Below are positions 62,271 through 64,000 of a stretch of 64,000 nucleotides of DNA, one piece after another. Position numbers and translations under genes: made by a program. Numbering within the stretch: the stretch's first letter is position 1; every line of letters starts with the position of its first letter. The notes below the pieces were generated by a model. It saw only the letters and a program-made list of their open reading frames with translations. It made no database searches and had not been told where the DNA came from. This DNA comes from Anseranas semipalmata. Taxonomy: Eukaryota > Chordata > Aves > Anseriformes > Anseranatidae. Where the stretch lies: NCBI GenBank assembly GCA_013399115.1, contig VXAA01000908.1, forward strand, positions 228,312 through 292,311, read 5' to 3'.

Positions 62271-64000
62271 TGTCAAGTTGAACTCGTGCAGATTAGTGGC
62301 AGGGTGAGATGCAGTCTGATCGGGTTCTAATCCGCGTAGGTCAGGTTGGTCGCTGAAGGTTAAAAATTAGCAAAATCGACGTTTCTTCTATTAGAACTAT
62401 TCTGCTACTAAACATTTATTACTAGATCCCGAGAGAGACAGTTCAGTGACTTGTCCAACAGCACACGCAAATTTAGTGTGAGAGAAAAAATGAGAAATCT
62501 TTATCTCACTGCACCCAGACCATACTCCCTCATTAACCTTTCCTGTGATTCAGTTCTGTTTATTTAAACCAACAGCATTTGCTAGAGATTGTGTTCTTAG
62601 TAATTAAGATTCTCTGTGGAAATCAGATACTCTTTTTGAAGGAACTATAAAAGAATAGTGCTCAAAGAAAAATCTCATCACTGACACAATACCCAGAGGC
62701 TCAAATTATAACAATAAAGCGTGTAATTACGTATTGTTCCTCAGCTTCAACAGAAGTTCCATTATATAAAATATATACTTTAGGGAACAAAGGATAAGCT
62801 GCAAGGAACAATTCAGCACTGGCAAGTGAATGATTCCTTGCTGGTTTTATTCTGTAACTTATTTTCATGATGTTTAGTATAATGTCAAAAAAAAAAAAAA
62901 AGTATGAAATACTCCCCATTATCTCCTTCAGTAATGAGATATACCAAAAAAGATGCATGGGAGTATTTATAGCTCATACTCAGTTCACTGAAGAAAGGGC
63001 AGTCTGGCATTACTCTCACCCCTATGGATTTTGCATTCTAGAGGCATCTCGATACTGCTGAGTAATCGTGGCTTATTGCTTCTCTGAATATTAGATTTTT
63101 TTTCACTGCTTGAAATTTTCTTCCTCACTTAAGGCCATAAAAATGTTAAATGTTGGACTGAACAACATCAGTTTGTTTTAGGAAAACTGACATCATCTTT
63201 TTTCACAGCTCACAATGTGTATTTATGAAAAAGAAAGGAAGATAGAGCCGCAACGAAACAGAAGCTCTTAGAAGACCTCTGAGTTGAAAATTTCCTAATA
63301 GAATTTTCTTTCTTTCTCAATGCATTTCTAACAAATATCAATAGAAACTGAACCACATATATATGTATATAGTTCTTTTCATTCAGTAATATTTTAGTTT
63401 ACAACCACCAGCTATTACATCATTAGCACAGTAATCAGAATTTGACTGTCATTCTAAATTTCACGAGTGGTCAATTTTGAGTATTTATAGTGAGACTTCT
63501 TGACATGAATAAGGTTTACATGGGAAGTATGTTTTATGTCTAGAAGTAGCATCAGGATGGAACAGTGCCTGTGGTAGCTGGGAGACCCACTGTACTTGTT
63601 AGGTATAGCCCAGCTTCCTGAAGGAAGAAACTGTGAGTTTGTGGAGACAGGCTTGTGACTAAAAAGTAAATATTTTCAAATTTCTGGGTAAGAAAAGCAT
63701 AAATGAAGTGTTGATATAGAATTGAGGCTTGTAACTAATTTCTTGCTGATTGTAATCACACTTCCTGTTCAGAGTCTTTTTTTTTTTTTTCCTGAGGCTC
63801 CTATCCTAAATATTAGAAAAACTGAACCGTATGTGGCAGTGATCATGACGCTGGTTGGGATTATGATCTCTCGCTTGGAAACTTCTGTAAAAGAAACAAG
63901 AAAGATAAACAACAAGAAAAGTAACGATCGGACATAGATTTAATGAATGTTTCAATATTAAAAACTAGAGAACATTCTACAAAGACAGAAGTCTTTGATA
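62271..64000. other. Non-coding flank upstream of AVL9
   Basis: AT-rich sequence with no recognisable exon on either strand. It contains a MIR-like relic (62431) and homopolymer runs. In human the divergent neighbour of AVL9 is LSM5 as I recall; none of its coding sequence was found here. Confidence 0.6.
62431..62540 (-). mobile_element. MIR-like SINE relic
   Basis: On the + strand CAGTTCAGTGACTTGTCCAA and CAGCACACGC correspond to the reverse of the MIR core (TGTGTGACCTTGGGCAAGT type). A decayed A/B-box-side region follows. The call is from remembered consensus without an alignment. Confidence 0.5.

Noticed and set aside
1..64000. A novel defence, mobile or biosynthetic system
   Set aside because: The window is accounted for by two ordinary vertebrate genes, their introns and old repeats. 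No clustered unknown genes, CRISPR-like arrays or phage-type genes are present.

Overview
This is vertebrate nuclear DNA, most likely from a bird. It carries two spliced protein-coding genes with GT-AG introns, CR1 retrotransposon fragments (the dominant avian LINE) and faint MIR-like SINE relics. Repeat content is low and introns are compact. It is a draft assembly: there are N runs at 335-1193 and 26312-26365 and a single N at 61527. Most open frames in the window are chance frames in introns.

KBTBD2 lies on the + strand in the first 14 kb. Its first exon and promoter appear hidden in or beside the 859-N gap, inside a CpG-rich patch. The leader plus N-terminal exon is 7708-8238, and the other coding exons are 11039-11204 and 11650-13185. 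The three coding pieces give an intact 623-residue BTB-BACK-Kelch protein, a CUL3 ubiquitin-ligase adaptor. The leader carries several upstream ATGs, one of which overlaps the main start codon. The 3' UTR probably ends near 14.38 kb.

AVL9 lies on the - strand and fills the rest. Sixteen coding exons run from 61666 down to 22819 and join in phase into 645 residues. The protein is a DENN-like factor of the late secretory pathway. The two genes are convergent, with about 8.4 kb between KBTBD2's likely end and the AVL9 stop; much of that may be AVL9 3' UTR. The AVL9 promoter sits in a CpG island at about 61.2-62.3 kb. No gene was recognised in the last 1.7 kb.

I found no new multi-gene system. 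Two observations deserve most attention. At 61528-61574 exon 1 of AVL9 is joined exactly, without an intron, to the first 46 bases of exon 2, whose true copy lies 16.6 kb away. The join ends at a lone N, which suggests transcript-derived sequence in the assembly. At 23747-24000 a truncated CR1 lies 28 bp beyond the exon 15 splice donor. Read-through of that donor continues in frame into the CR1 ORF2 C-terminus, giving a possible alternative 66-residue tail.
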